Source: Arcticibacter pallidicorallinus
GTDB taxonomy: Bacteria > Bacteroidota > Bacteroidia > Sphingobacteriales > Sphingobacteriaceae
Direction: 5' to 3'
Assembly (NCBI RefSeq): GCF_003002875.1
Contig: NZ_PVTH01000006.1
Location: forward strand, 62,001 to 126,000
DNA: 64,000 nt
Positions 9,457 to 18,390 of this stretch are shown piece by piece. The first letter of the stretch is position 1. Each line of letters begins with the position of its first letter. The notes beneath the pieces were generated by a model. That model was not told the DNA's origin, did no database searches, and was given only the letters and a program-made list of their open reading frames with translations. The translations under genes were made by a program, and so were the position numbers.

Positions 9457-10383
9457 CTACATGCTAACCGTGCCAATAATATCTTTCAGCTTCGCTGCTG
9501 ATTGCTCAAGCAATCCCTTTTCTTCATCATTAATCTCCAGGGTAAGCACTTCTCTGATTCCGTCTCTGTCGACAATACAAGGCACTCCGAGGAAAACATC
9601 TGATACGCCATGATAATCTTGCAGCAGTGTAGAAACATTTAGGACTGAAGCTTCATTATGAAGAATTGCTGTGCAGATTCGATCCAGTGCCAACGCTATG
9701 GCATAAAAAGTTGCTCCTTTTGCTTTGATTATCTGATAAGCCGCGTTTTTGGTATTGGAAAAGATTTCCTCTTTATCCTCATCAGAGAGTGATAAACCCG
9801 AACCTGCAACATTCGCAAGGCTCCAAATGGGTAGCTCTGAATCTCCATGCTCACCGATTATATGGGCATGTACGCTTCTGGAGTCAATATTCAGCTTCTC
9901 ACCTATCAGGTATCGAAAACGTGCACTATCGAGCAATGTTCCAGATCCGATGATCCTGTTGGTGGGCCATCCTGACTTTTTCCAGGTAAAGTAGCTCATT
10001 ACGTCGACAGGATTTGACGCGATAAGTAGAATTCCGTCCGTATTATACTTCAGAACTTCGGTCGTAATGCTCTCAAATATGGCTACGTTGCGTTTCAACA
10101 GATCTATACGCGATTCTCCATCGCGCTGTGCTGCACCGGCAGTGATGATGATTATATCTGCGCCTTTGCAATCTTCGTAAGTACCCGCCCAGACCTTGGA
10201 TTGTCCAAGAAAAGGTAAACCGTGACTCATATCCAAAGCATCGCCGATAGCCTTTTCCTGGTTCGCATCAATAAGGACCAATTCATCCATACGCTCTCTC
10301 AAGAGTAGTGTATAAGCGGTAGTAGATCCTACGGCTCCCGCTCCTATTATAACAATCCGGCTTTTTTTATTTGTTAACGACAT
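9457..10383 (-). CDS. ldh: L-lactate dehydrogenase
   Basis: 308 residues of the lactate/malate dehydrogenase family. An NAD-binding GAGAVGS loop lies near residue 15. The active-site loop reads TAGAAQRDGESR: Gln at the substrate-specificity position points to lactate rather than malate dehydrogenase, which has Arg there. The catalytic signature IIGEHGDSELP holds the proton-relay His. It reduces pyruvate to L-lactate with NADH in the cytoplasm. Length is normal. Together with adhE at 40.8 kb it suggests some fermentative capacity. Confidence 0.92.
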   Translation of the reverse strand: MSLTNKKSRIVIIGAGAVGSTTAYTLLLRERMDELVLIDANQEKAIGDALDMSHGLPFLGQSKVWAGTYEDCKGADIIIITAGAAQRDGESRIDLLKRNVAIFESITTEVLKYNTDGILLIASNPVDVMSYFTWKKSGWPTNRIIGSGTLLDSARFRYLIGEKLNIDSRSVHAHIIGEHGDSELPIWSLANVAGSGLSLSDEDKEEIFSNTKNAAYQIIKAKGATFYAIALALDRICTAILHNEASVLNVSTLLQDYHGVSDVFLGVPCIVDRDGIREVLTLEINDEEKGLLEQSAAKLKDIIGTVSM

Positions 10384-10453
10384 TTGATCTGTTTATAATT
10401 TACTTTGACAAGATACTTAAAAGATGACAACACTAAACGGCAAAAATCGGTTC

Positions 10454-10483
10454 AAAAAAAAGGCCGCATACTTACGTGCGGCC
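10454..10483 (-). terminator. rho-independent terminator of serA
   Basis: On the minus strand GGCCGCA (10477-10483) pairs with TGCGGCC (10462-10468) across an 8-nt loop and is followed by a run of eight T, the standard intrinsic terminator layout. It sits 31 nt after the serA stop codon. Confidence 0.85.
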
Positions 10484-10514
10484 TTGCAATAGTATCAAGA
10501 AAGAAACTTATTCC

Positions 10515-11465
10515 TTATTTTTTGAAAAAATCTATAATCAGACTGGCTAACTCGACTCCTATACGCTCTTGAGCTTCGTTTGTCGCAGCTCCAATATGAG
10601 GTGTAAGCGAAACTTTGGAATGAGTCAGGATCTCCTGACGAGGTGTTGGCTCGTTGTCAAAAACATCCAGTCCGGCAAAACCTACTGTACCATTATCCAG
10701 TGCCTCAAGAAGGGCTTGCTCGTCTATTGTGCCTCCGCGCGAACAGTTCACGATGCCCACCCCGGACTTCATTCTTTCGAATTCATGTTTTCCAAGGATA
10801 GGTTTATCAAGAAACGGAATATGAAGACTGATGAAATCACTTTCTGTGATCAGTTCGTTGAACTCAACTTTCGTTACAGGAACGTCCACGTTAACTCCGC
10901 CAGCCAGATTTAACTGCAAAGTAGCTGGAACGTCATATAAGTCGTATGCCAGAACTTCCATTCCTAAGCCCAGAGCGATCTTAGCGGTTTCCCGGCCGAT
11001 ACGACCGAATCCGATAATACCGATCTTTTTACCTTTTAACTCAATACCGCTTCCGTATGCCTTTTTAAGTGCATTGAACTTAGTACCGCCCTCAACAGGC
11101 ATTTTACGATTCGAATCATGCAGGAAACGGATTCCGGTAAAAAGATGAGCAAATACTAATTCTGCAACAGAAGGCGAAGACGCAGCAGGAGTATTCACCA
11201 CCGCCAGACCTTTTTCACGTGCATAATCAACATCAATATTATCCATTCCTACTCCACCGCGACCGATAAGGCGCAGATTAGGGCAGGCGTCGATCAGCTC
11301 TTTTCTAACTTTAGTAGCGCTGCGGACAGTGATAGCATCAAAGTTTTTCAAAGCTTCAGGAAGCTGCTCCTGAGGAATGTTTTGAGTTTCGACGGTGAAG
11401 CCAGCCTCTTCGAGTAATCTCTTACCGACAGCGTCTATACCATCATTTGCAAGTATTTTTATCAT
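10515..11465 (-). CDS. serA: D-3-phosphoglycerate dehydrogenase
   Basis: 316 residues from the ATG at 11465 (MIKILANDG); a longer in-frame start at 11504 would run into serC, so the shorter one is chosen, leaving 19 nt after the serC stop. D-2-hydroxyacid dehydrogenase family: substrate/NAD motifs GRGGVGMDNIDV, the Rossmann motif GFGRIGRE, the catalytic stretch NCSRGGTIDE and TPHIGAATNEAQ with the catalytic His. It lacks the C-terminal ACT domain, so it is the short, probably serine-insensitive type. It performs the first step of serine synthesis and is co-transcribed with serC. Confidence 0.9.
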   Translation of the reverse strand: MIKILANDGIDAVGKRLLEEAGFTVETQNIPQEQLPEALKNFDAITVRSATKVRKELIDACPNLRLIGRGGVGMDNIDVDYAREKGLAVVNTPAASSPSVAELVFAHLFTGIRFLHDSNRKMPVEGGTKFNALKKAYGSGIELKGKKIGIIGFGRIGRETAKIALGLGMEVLAYDLYDVPATLQLNLAGGVNVDVPVTKVEFNELITESDFISLHIPFLDKPILGKHEFERMKSGVGIVNCSRGGTIDEQALLEALDNGTVGFAGLDVFDNEPTPRQEILTHSKVSLTPHIGAATNEAQERIGVELASLIIDFFKK

Positions 11466-11484
11466 TACGTTGTATTTGTTTAAA

Positions 11485-12552
11485 CTAACCGTTATTTTCT
11501 GCAAACTCCTTCATCGTGTCGATGAGTGCCTGAACGGAAGAAAGAGGAAGAGCATTGTAAATAGAAGCTCTGAAACCTCCAACACTGCGATGCCCCTTGA
11601 TTCCTACCATCCCGCGCTCCTGAGCGAATTTAAGGAAAGGTTTTTCAAGCTCGGGATTTTCCATCACGAAACAAACATTCATCCGAGATCTATCCTCTAC
11701 GTTACAAGGTCCTTTGAACAATGGATTACGATCAATCTCCGCGTAAAGAGCATTTGATTTCTCGATATTTTCTTTTTCAATAGCTGCTACACCACCCTTA
11801 GCCTTCAGCCATCTGAGGTTCAGCAATGATGCGTAGATAGAGAAAACTGCAGGCGTGTTGTACAGCGACTTGTTGTCTGCATGCACTTTATAATCGAGCA
11901 TCGAAGGAAGCTTACGACCAGATTTACCCATAAGCTCGTCTTTAACGATTACCAGAGTAAGACCGGCAGGTCCCATATTTTTCTGAGCACCAGCGTAGAT
12001 AATTCCAAAATCAGCTACATTGATCTCACGGCTTAAGATGTCTGAAGACATGTCAGAAACGATTGGAACGGATGTTTTTGGGAAGTTAAAAAGCTCTGTT
12101 CCGAATATCGTATTATTGGACGTGCAGTGGAAATACGCTGCATCGGCAGGAATTTCAAAATCTTTGGGAACGAACGTGTAGTTAGCGTCTTTGGATGATG
12201 CTACAACGTTGACATTACCGAAAAGCTTTGCTTCCTTAATCGCCTTACTTGACCAGGCTCCAGAATCCAGATAGGCTGCGGTTTGACCTTCACCTAAAAG
12301 GTTCATCGGAACCATAGTGAACTGCAAACTTGCACCTCCCTGAAGCAAGAGTACCGAGTAGCCTTCCGGAACGTTCAGCAACTCTTTTATCAACGATAAT
12401 GTTTCATCTACGACAGCTTCAAATTCTGGAGCTCGGTGAGAAATCTCAAGAATGGAAAGTCCGGTATTGTTAAAATTTAATACTGCCTCTGATGCTTGTT
12501 TAAAAACTTCCTGTGGCAAAATACAGGGTCCAGCGCCGAAATTATATTTCAT
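11485..12552 (-). CDS. serC: phosphoserine aminotransferase
   Basis: 355 residues of the class V aminotransferase family. Characteristic motifs are [13 protein letters not shown] at the N-terminus, [21 protein letters not shown] and the PLP-lysine segment [14 protein letters not shown]. It converts 3-phosphohydroxypyruvate and glutamate to phosphoserine and 2-oxoglutarate, and can also act in pyridoxine synthesis. The serC-serA order on one strand with 19 nt between them makes a serine-pathway operon; serB is not in this window. Confidence 0.96.
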   Translation of the reverse strand: MKYNFGAGPCILPQEVFKQASEAVLNFNNTGLSILEISHRAPEFEAVVDETLSLIKELLNVPEGYSVLLLQGGASLQFTMVPMNLLGEGQTAAYLDSGAWSSKAIKEAKLFGNVNVVASSKDANYTFVPKDFEIPADAAYFHCTSNNTIFGTELFNFPKTSVPIVSDMSSDILSREINVADFGIIYAGAQKNMGPAGLTLVIVKDELMGKSGRKLPSMLDYKVHADNKSLYNTPAVFSIYASLLNLRWLKAKGGVAAIEKENIEKSNALYAEIDRNPLFKGPCNVEDRSRMNVCFVMENPELEKPFLKFAQERGMVGIKGHRSVGGFRASIYNALPLSSVQALIDTMKEFAENNG

Positions 12553-12577
12553 GGTATAGCTCGTGTTAGTAAAGCGC

Positions 12578-12585
12578 CAAATTTA
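12578..12585 (-). promoter_or_regulatory. possible -7 box for serC
   Basis: On the minus strand TAAATTTG matches TAnnTTTG 25 nt before the serC ATG. No good TTG is seen at the expected upstream distance, so this is tentative. Confidence 0.3.
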
Positions 12586-12828
12586 TAAGTTTTATTAAGT
12601 AATTGTAAGAGAAAATGAAATAACAGTGTAATATTTGAAGAATTCAACCATATCGCGCCGGTTGGGACGCATACTATTGATACAGGGGCTATTTCCACAT
12701 ATTGTGACCCTGCCCTTGCCGGATTATTATATCGGCATTCATTCCAGGTTAAACATTCGGTCACATCTTGTCGACCAGTATAAAAAGGATCATCATCAAT
12801 TTCTAAGGATTTTCTTTTCTTTGCAAAG

Positions 12829-13515
12829 ATGGACGTATTTGGTAAGGCATTAAGGGATTATTTTGACGACAAGCCGGTGTCGACGCTATGGTTATATAAC
12901 ACCTATGGCGAGCCGGAAGAGATGCCTGTTGATATTTTTTTCAGAGACATTGACGACATGCCGGAACTGGAGCGGCTCGCACTGAAGTACTGCAAAGGAA
13001 AAATCCTGGATGTTGGAGCTGGAGTAGGTTCACATGCTTTGTTTTTACAAAACAGGTCCGTGGATGTAACAGCTTTAGAAATCTCTAAAGCGGCCTGTGA
13101 TATCATGAGTGAGCGAGGTGTGAAAAATGTCGTGAACGCGGATTTCTTCACGTTCAACACCGGAAAGTTCGATACAATCCTTCTTTTGATGAATGGTATC
13201 GGACTTTGTTCCAGTCTTTCTAACCTGAATACGTTCTTAAAACATGCACGCCAGTTGCTGGAACCAAATGGCTGTCTGATTTTCGATTCCTCTGATCTCA
13301 GCTATCTTTACCAGACACAGCCGTTCCCCAAAGACCATTACTACGGTGAGATAGGGTATCAATATAAATATAAAGATCAGCTGGGGGAATGGTTTCAATG
13401 GCTATACGTCGATCAATATACACTTCAAGAGGTTGCCGAAGAAGAGGGCTGGAACTTCGAGCTTCTGCTGATGGAAGCTACAGACCAGTATCTCGTGAAG
13501 CTTATTCCAGCCTAG
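12829..13515 (+). CDS. SAM-dependent class I methyltransferase
   Basis: 228 residues. The SAM-binding motif I is ILDVGAGVGSHALFL near residue 60, followed by an acidic strand (VTALEISKAA), GKFDTILLLMNGIGL (motif IV region) and a helical C-terminus. The substrate cannot be told; the fold resembles small-molecule methyltransferases. It stands alone, divergent from serC and convergent with a lipoprotein gene. The start is the only ATG before the conserved region; a TTTCTTTG stretch (7 of 8 to TAnnTTTG) lies 5 nt upstream. Confidence 0.8.
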   Translation: MDVFGKALRDYFDDKPVSTLWLYNTYGEPEEMPVDIFFRDIDDMPELERLALKYCKGKILDVGAGVGSHALFLQNRSVDVTALEISKAACDIMSERGVKNVVNADFFTFNTGKFDTILLLMNGIGLCSSLSNLNTFLKHARQLLEPNGCLIFDSSDLSYLYQTQPFPKDHYYGEIGYQYKYKDQLGEWFQWLYVDQYTLQEVAEEEGWNFELLLMEATDQYLVKLIPA

Positions 13516-13521
13516 CAGAGC

Positions 13522-13540
13522 ATCCTGCTTACAGCAGGAT
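13522..13540. terminator. hairpin between convergent genes
   Basis: ATCCTGC (13522-13528) and GCAGGAT (13534-13540) form a 7-bp stem with a 5-nt loop that overlaps the stop codon of the minus-strand lipoprotein gene and follows the methyltransferase stop. There is no T run, so termination is only suggested by the position. Confidence 0.35.
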
Positions 13541-14125
13541 ACTTCGCGTGATCTCTTTGTTTATTGTAATATAACCGGGGAACTTGATCGCTTTATTTCC
13601 TAATCCTATCGTCGGTCGTATTTTGATAGTTAGAACACTTTTCTTGCTGCTGGAATTGCTATCCAGAAAATCGAGAATAGCGCGCTGCGTTCCGCTATCA
13701 GACAAAAAACCATAAATATTTGAACTGATTTTTATAGGTACAACCGTCTGACCTCCGTTAGGTGGCACATTAATCGTCTGATCGACGAATCCATTCGCAA
13801 TTTCCTGATCTTTTATTAACAGCTTGTACTCAAACTGACGTATCGCTGCAAGGTCTGGAGTAGGATTCTTTATTTCCAGATTGATATTTCCTTCCAAAGG
13901 CACGTTCTTCCGCAGCAATGCAAGGACGAGTCTTGGAGACTTAACAATATCAAAGTTCCCCGATTTGAAAGTTTCGAGCACGTTAACATTGGCAAGGTAC
14001 AGACTATCTGCAGATCTGATTTCATATTTGCATTTCTCGAATGCTTTAGTTTGTTTAAACTGTTTGTTCACACCACAGCTGGAAACAAAGAAAGCCAGCA
14101 GAAACAGATAAATTACATTTTTCAT
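13529..14125 (-). CDS. LEA type 2 family lipoprotein
   Basis: 198 residues. The N-terminus is a lipoprotein signal (LFLLAFFVSSC, lipid Cys17). The mature part resembles the LEA_2/WHy fold: GNINLEIKNPTPDLAAIRQFEYKL, then INVPPNGGQTVVPIKIS, the alternating pattern of a single beta-sandwich domain found in Bacteroidota periplasmic proteins and plant LEA14. The function of the bacterial members is unknown, with desiccation or stress roles proposed for the family. Likely anchored in a membrane facing the periplasm. The gene stands alone. Confidence 0.7.
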   Translation of the reverse strand: MKNVIYLFLLAFFVSSCGVNKQFKQTKAFEKCKYEIRSADSLYLANVNVLETFKSGNFDIVKSPRLVLALLRKNVPLEGNINLEIKNPTPDLAAIRQFEYKLLIKDQEIANGFVDQTINVPPNGGQTVVPIKISSNIYGFLSDSGTQRAILDFLDSNSSSKKSVLTIKIRPTIGLGNKAIKFPGYITINKEITRSILL

Positions 14126-14333
14126 ACGCCAATTCTAACGTATATAATAGCCATAATGTTATTAATGATCTGGAGATCCGGTGCTTTATCCCACATTTCG
14201 TTGTAGCATCCCGCAACAAATTGATCAGGAAAAACTTTTCTTTCGCCCATATACAGCAGATATACAGCAAAATACAGAATCGACAATTGATTGGCAAAGT
14301 ATTTTCAAGGTAGTCGACATAACAATTAAGCAT

Positions 14334-14894
14334 ATGAAAAAAGTAATTTTATCAGCTGCCTTCGCAGCCCTAATAGCTCTAACGAACGCTCAGGCACAGA
14401 CTGCCGATTCAACACAGGCGAATGCTACTGCTCAACCAACACAAGCTGCGCCGACTGGTGACGTAACCCAAGCTATCGGAGCTTCCGGCTACAACGCTAG
14501 TCTGGCTACCGCTATAAAAACTGCGGGTCTTGAGACCACGCTTAAAGGTGCAGGTCCTTTTACTGTCTTTGCCCCTTCCGACCAAGCTTTTGCCTCGGTA
14601 CCTGCAGGCGACAGCCTGCTCACGCAACAGCCGAAATTAGCGGCAGCACTGAAAAATCATATCATCAGCGGAAAGTATTCCAAAGATGATATCATCAAAG
14701 CATTAACTGCCGGTAAGGGGGTTGCAACCTTAAATACCATAGAAGGAGGAACAGTAACGCTGAAGGTTAACGAAAATAAAAATTTAGAACTTTCTGACGC
14801 ATTCGGAAACAAAGCGCTTGTCACCGTTTTCGACGTTGAAGGCACAAACGGAACAGTACATGTCATCAACAACGTGCTGATTCCAAAGCAATAA
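14334..14894 (+). CDS. secreted fasciclin-domain protein
   Basis: 186 residues from the ATG at 14334; this start gives a clear signal peptide (MKKVILSAAFAALIALTNAQAQ), whereas in-frame codons upstream give no signal. A Thr/Gln/Ala-rich stretch (residues 23-50) leads into one FAS1/fasciclin domain (about 50-186) with the H1 motif FTVFAPSDQAFASVP and the H2-like end NGTVHVINNVLIPKQ. FAS1 domains mediate adhesion. It is likely exported to the periplasm or cell surface. It is followed by a strong terminator. Confidence 0.88.
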   Translation: MKKVILSAAFAALIALTNAQAQTADSTQANATAQPTQAAPTGDVTQAIGASGYNASLATAIKTAGLETTLKGAGPFTVFAPSDQAFASVPAGDSLLTQQPKLAAALKNHIISGKYSKDDIIKALTAGKGVATLNTIEGGTVTLKVNENKNLELSDAFGNKALVTVFDVEGTNGTVHVINNVLIPKQ

Positions 14895-14906
14895 TGAAAC
14901 CCGACA

Positions 14907-14945
14907 TAAAAAAGGCCCTGACTGAAACAGCCAGGGCCTTTTTTA
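14907..14945. terminator. bidirectional terminator
   Basis: GGCCCTG (14914-14920) pairs with CAGGGCC (14932-14938), extended by an inner CTG/CAG pair; the hairpin has A on the left and T on the right, so it can terminate both the fasciclin gene and the minus-strand barrel gene whose stop lies inside the T tract. Confidence 0.85.
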
Positions 14946-17618
14946 TGTTTCGAATTTGTTTAAATTGAGGGTAAACAACAGCATAAAATATCTGCCCAGT
15001 TTATTACTTCTGTTATCGAATATCGAATTGTTAAGTACCATACGCTGGACGTTTGCATTCTGATCAAAAAGATCAAAACCGGTAAACCTCAAAGCTCCCT
15101 TCTTGGCCTTCAAGAACTGAAGTTCCAGGTAGGTGTTTAGAATTAACGGATTAGTCTTCACAGAGCCTGCTAATCCGTTGTAAAAGTTCTTATCGAACGC
15201 TGATCCCAAAATAAAAGAAGGTGTTATGTTCCAGCGGCCGGAGGCACTAAGCGCCCAGGAAGAAAGATTATTCTTTTCATATTCATCAATTGAATAAGCC
15301 GTTTTATTAAACGTATACGTAACCGAAGGGTTAAGTTCAAACTTACCACCCGGATTCACCTGCATCCGGAAATTTTGCGATGCAACAAAGTTCTTTCCAC
15401 TAATACGGGTATAGTTGCTAAGAGAGACGTTATTGTTATAATTAACACTACCGTTTATGTCCAGTATTAATTTACGTCCAACCAGCGGAAGTGAAGCATT
15501 GTAGATCCCTCCCAGTTGAAAGCCTCCGTTCACGTTCTCGAAAAACGTTTCCTGGGTAACGATGTTGCCTTCCTGATAAACAAGCACAGTGTTAGAAACA
15601 ACCTGATCCTGTACCAAAGATGCATTCAAATTGGTAAACAGCGTGTTACCTGTGTCGAAGTCAAAACTATTATACGAAAAATCGACGGTATGCCACAGCT
15701 CTGATTTCAAGGTCGGGTTACCTGTAACCGGATATTGAGGGTTAGTCACATCTCTAACGGGCTGTAGTTGCAAATAGGAAGGTGGATTACTGGTGGCGGC
15801 ATAATTAAATGCGAAAGATTTCTCTGAAGAAAACGTATAGGTATAGTTCAGTTCAGGAACGATATTCAATCCGTTTCTATTCACATAAATGTTCCTGTTG
15901 ATAGATTCGCCCGATAGCTGTGTGGGCTGCACACTAACACCAAGAGCGTAAGAGTGCTTCTGCCCATTATGCCTGAAAGATAGGCTCACGGTATTGGTCA
16001 TGAAAGAATATTCATATTTATCACTAAGTGAGTCTATCCGCCTTCTCTGATCAGCACGCGTCGTTTCACGGTCATTCAAAAAACCCGAATAATCGTACGT
16101 ATAGCCAAGCTCAACGCGCGATCCATTGCCTACAGGTTCTATGTAAGAGACCCGGCCTGACGCGGAAAAGTTTTCGTTTGCATTTCGATGAAATGTTCTC
16201 TGAATGGAGTCAACACTGAGATTTCCTCTTCTGTCGAAATAATTCAAACGAGCGTTCAAGCTTTGGCGGGAGGTATTCTGGCCATTCTTGACATTCACTT
16301 CCGCATAAATATTGCGCCCCGGCTTTGCAAATCTGTGATTGGCCACGACTTTGAGGCCCAAAAGCGGACTACTATTAAATATCTCCTCATCTGTAACCTG
16401 CCGCAAACTATCAGCAAGAAACGAGTTGAGCAATTTATTCTGACTCAGGTCAACCTCTCTTCCCGTTTTCTTTCTATTATAAGAGATGGAGGGAGTGATC
16501 TGAATATAATCCACTTTATTCCTGTCATACTCAATATTCCACTGAAAGAGATGGTCGTAAGCATTGCTTTCCACGCTGCTGGTATCATTGTTCGTGATTT
16601 TGGTATTATCAGGATAAATGTTCTGCCTAAAAGTCTCTGACAGCAGCTCGTTCTGAGCATTGGAAAAGTTATAACTACCGAAAGAAGTTAAGTTCTTGTT
16701 GTGTTTTTCTCGATGGTTGAGTCCGAAAGCATTGAGCGTCGTCAGTCCATTCTCACCGCCATTCTTCAACGTATAGCCCGAGCCGCTCAGGTTAGAGTTA
16801 TTATTGTTGAGATTGCCGTAGACTCCCGTTTCCCGGTTATTATTGAAATAGTTAGCCAGCGCAGAAACCTGATATCGGCCTTCTGTCCCTATTCCTGCGT
16901 TCGCATTTCCAAAATACCCTTTGCGCAGATTTGCCCATGTCTTGATATTAATAATTTTTTGTGCCCTCCCGTCACCGGTTCCTGTCAGCCGGCCCTTGTC
17001 GCCATAGTCATTGATCACCTGAATTTTCTCTATCAGATTGGCTGGAATATTTTTTATCACGGTCTCTATATCACCGCCAAAAAAATCTCTTCCATTTACC
17101 GTGATTTTAGAGATCTGCCTACCCTGCGCTATGATGTTACCATCACGACCAAGGATAATTCCCGGCAACAACCTCATAAGGTCCTCGGTGTATGCATTTT
17201 CACGCAATTTATAGTTTCGGGAGTGATACTCTATCGTATCTTTTTTAATAACCAGAAGCTGTTTTCCGGTTATCAGGATTTGGTTGAGTTCATAAGACTG
17301 GGCCTGCAATTGCAAAGGTTCAAGCTCAATGTAGAAATTATCCGGATCCAGTACGTATTCTTTTTCCAGCGACTGATACCCAAGATTAGACAATGAAAGT
17401 TTAAATGCTGATGAAGCTACCTCCTGAAACGAGTAAAAACCCCTTTCATTTGTCCGCACACTAATGGAATCAGCATCTGAGGTAAGAAGCACTGTCGCAC
17501 CCGAGATTCCGGTACCTGTTGTATCCTGCAATGTCCCTCTTACAAAATACTTTATACTTTGAGCAGTCAAAGACGGAGAAGACAGTAAAAGTGCAAACAG
17601 GATTACAAATACTTTCAT
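14943..17618 (-). CDS. TonB-receptor-like outer-membrane barrel with CarboxypepD-like domain
   Basis: 891 residues. A signal peptide (1-19, SLTAQ) is followed by a carboxypeptidase-regulatory-like domain (about 25-100: GTLQDTTGTGISGATVLLTS), a plug-like segment with LLPGIILGRDGNIIAQGRQISKITVNGRDFFGGDIETVIKNIPANLIEKI compressed here to its key words, and a long barrel of alternating aromatic strands up to about residue 891. This is the architecture of the Bacteroidota outer-membrane-barrel group related to SusC-like/TonB-dependent receptors, but no SusD partner is adjacent. The substrate is unknown. It stands alone on the minus strand. Confidence 0.85.
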   Translation of the reverse strand: MKVFVILFALLLSSPSLTAQSIKYFVRGTLQDTTGTGISGATVLLTSDADSISVRTNERGFYSFQEVASSAFKLSLSNLGYQSLEKEYVLDPDNFYIELEPLQLQAQSYELNQILITGKQLLVIKKDTIEYHSRNYKLRENAYTEDLMRLLPGIILGRDGNIIAQGRQISKITVNGRDFFGGDIETVIKNIPANLIEKIQVINDYGDKGRLTGTGDGRAQKIINIKTWANLRKGYFGNANAGIGTEGRYQVSALANYFNNNRETGVYGNLNNNNSNLSGSGYTLKNGGENGLTTLNAFGLNHREKHNKNLTSFGSYNFSNAQNELLSETFRQNIYPDNTKITNNDTSSVESNAYDHLFQWNIEYDRNKVDYIQITPSISYNRKKTGREVDLSQNKLLNSFLADSLRQVTDEEIFNSSPLLGLKVVANHRFAKPGRNIYAEVNVKNGQNTSRQSLNARLNYFDRRGNLSVDSIQRTFHRNANENFSASGRVSYIEPVGNGSRVELGYTYDYSGFLNDRETTRADQRRRIDSLSDKYEYSFMTNTVSLSFRHNGQKHSYALGVSVQPTQLSGESINRNIYVNRNGLNIVPELNYTYTFSSEKSFAFNYAATSNPPSYLQLQPVRDVTNPQYPVTGNPTLKSELWHTVDFSYNSFDFDTGNTLFTNLNASLVQDQVVSNTVLVYQEGNIVTQETFFENVNGGFQLGGIYNASLPLVGRKLILDINGSVNYNNNVSLSNYTRISGKNFVASQNFRMQVNPGGKFELNPSVTYTFNKTAYSIDEYEKNNLSSWALSASGRWNITPSFILGSAFDKNFYNGLAGSVKTNPLILNTYLELQFLKAKKGALRFTGFDLFDQNANVQRMVLNNSIFDNRSNKLGRYFMLLFTLNLNKFET

Positions 17619-17846
17619 CTATATGCAATTATAAAGAATATGCCTCGAGTAAAGCAAACTAATTAATCGTTTAGAGTCGTTAAATTAGAGTAACCGGCAT
17701 GAACTTTAAACGGGAGTTGCGCCTTTATCATATCAAGACAATTTCTTTTAAGGAAATCGCAAAAGACAAATTGATGGATGCGAAATATACTATTGAAGGA
17801 GGGCTACCCTTGACATTATGAGAATATAAGATAGTCCTAAAATAGC

Positions 17847-17872
17847 AAAAGGGCCGTAAAACAGCCCTTTTC
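17847..17872 (-). terminator. terminator of RRM gene
   Basis: AAAAGGGC and GCCCTTTT form an 8-bp stem around a 9-nt loop, 7 nt beyond the stop of the minus-strand RRM gene; on that strand the stem ends in a T-rich run. Confidence 0.75.
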
Positions 17873-17878
17873 TATATT

Positions 17879-18184
17879 TTATCGGTTGTAACCGCCTCTG
17901 CTGCCACCACCACGGCTGAAGCCGCGACTTTGACCGTCATTTGGTTTATCTTCAGCTACCTTCACGGTGATCTTACTTCCATTGTAATCTCCACCATTCA
18001 TGTTCTTGATAGCTTCTTTAGCCTCATCATCATTCGGCATTTCGACAAAACCAAAGCCTCTGCTCTTGCCTGTCTCACGATCTTTAATAATTCTTAGTGA
18101 TTTAACTACGCCGAAATCACCGAAGACCGCTCTTAATTCTGCTTCCTCTACTTCGAAAGGAAGACCTGCAATAAATATCTTCAT
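17879..18184 (-). CDS. RRM-type RNA-binding protein
   Basis: 101 residues. Residues 1-78 are one RNA recognition motif with RNP2 (IFIAGLPF, 3-10) and RNP1 (KSRGFGFVEM, 40-49), both with the aromatic residues that stack on RNA. Residues 80-101 are a Gly/Arg/Ser-rich tail (SRGFSRGGGSRGGYNR). This size and layout is that of the small bacterial RRM proteins of cyanobacteria and Bacteroidota, several of which are linked to cold or stress response. It acts in the cytoplasm; its targets are unknown. It has its own terminator and a probable promoter. Confidence 0.92.
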   Translation of the reverse strand: MKIFIAGLPFEVEEAELRAVFGDFGVVKSLRIIKDRETGKSRGFGFVEMPNDDEAKEAIKNMNGGDYNGSKITVKVAEDKPNDGQSRGFSRGGGSRGGYNR

Positions 18185-18203
18185 TAAAACTTTAAAATTT
18201 ATT

Positions 18204-18211
18204 CAAATGTA
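18204..18211 (-). promoter_or_regulatory. promoter -7 box of RRM gene
   Basis: TACATTTG on the minus strand matches TAnnTTTG and lies 19 nt before the ATG. A TTTC about 17 nt further upstream could be the -33 element. Confidence 0.45.
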
Positions 18212-18331
18212 CGGCTTTTTAATTTAAGAAACTGTAATTCTAATGACACATAACTTGTTTTTCACTATGTTATCTGCATTTCCGAACGCTCTGGGTTCAG
18301 GTAAATCATCAATCGCTTTCTGGAAGGCTGC

Positions 18332-18390
18332 CCGAGCGCCACCAGGGGCGCCCGGACCGCACAGTCCTTACGAACGTAACAATAACGTTC
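18332..18390 (-). terminator. two hairpins after the PEPCK-like gene
   Basis: A GC-rich stem (CCG-a-GCGCC with GGCGC-c-CGG, 18332-18355) and a second stem (GAACGT with ACGTTC, 18372-18390) lie directly after the minus-strand PEPCK-like gene. Neither has a T run. They may end or stabilise that transcript. Confidence 0.35.

Noticed and set aside
12553-12828. Small genes in the serC/methyltransferase spacer
   Set aside because: Frames on both strands have no start context or protein-like composition; no RNA gene recognised.
14181-14333. Longer N-terminus for the fasciclin-domain protein
   Set aside because: Adds 51 residues in front of a perfect signal peptide, so the start at 14334 is preferred.
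17699-17821. 40-codon ATG frame (MNFKRELRLYHIKT...)
   Set aside because: No ribosome site, no promoter box, no recognisable homology; could be a gene remnant, but support is too thin.
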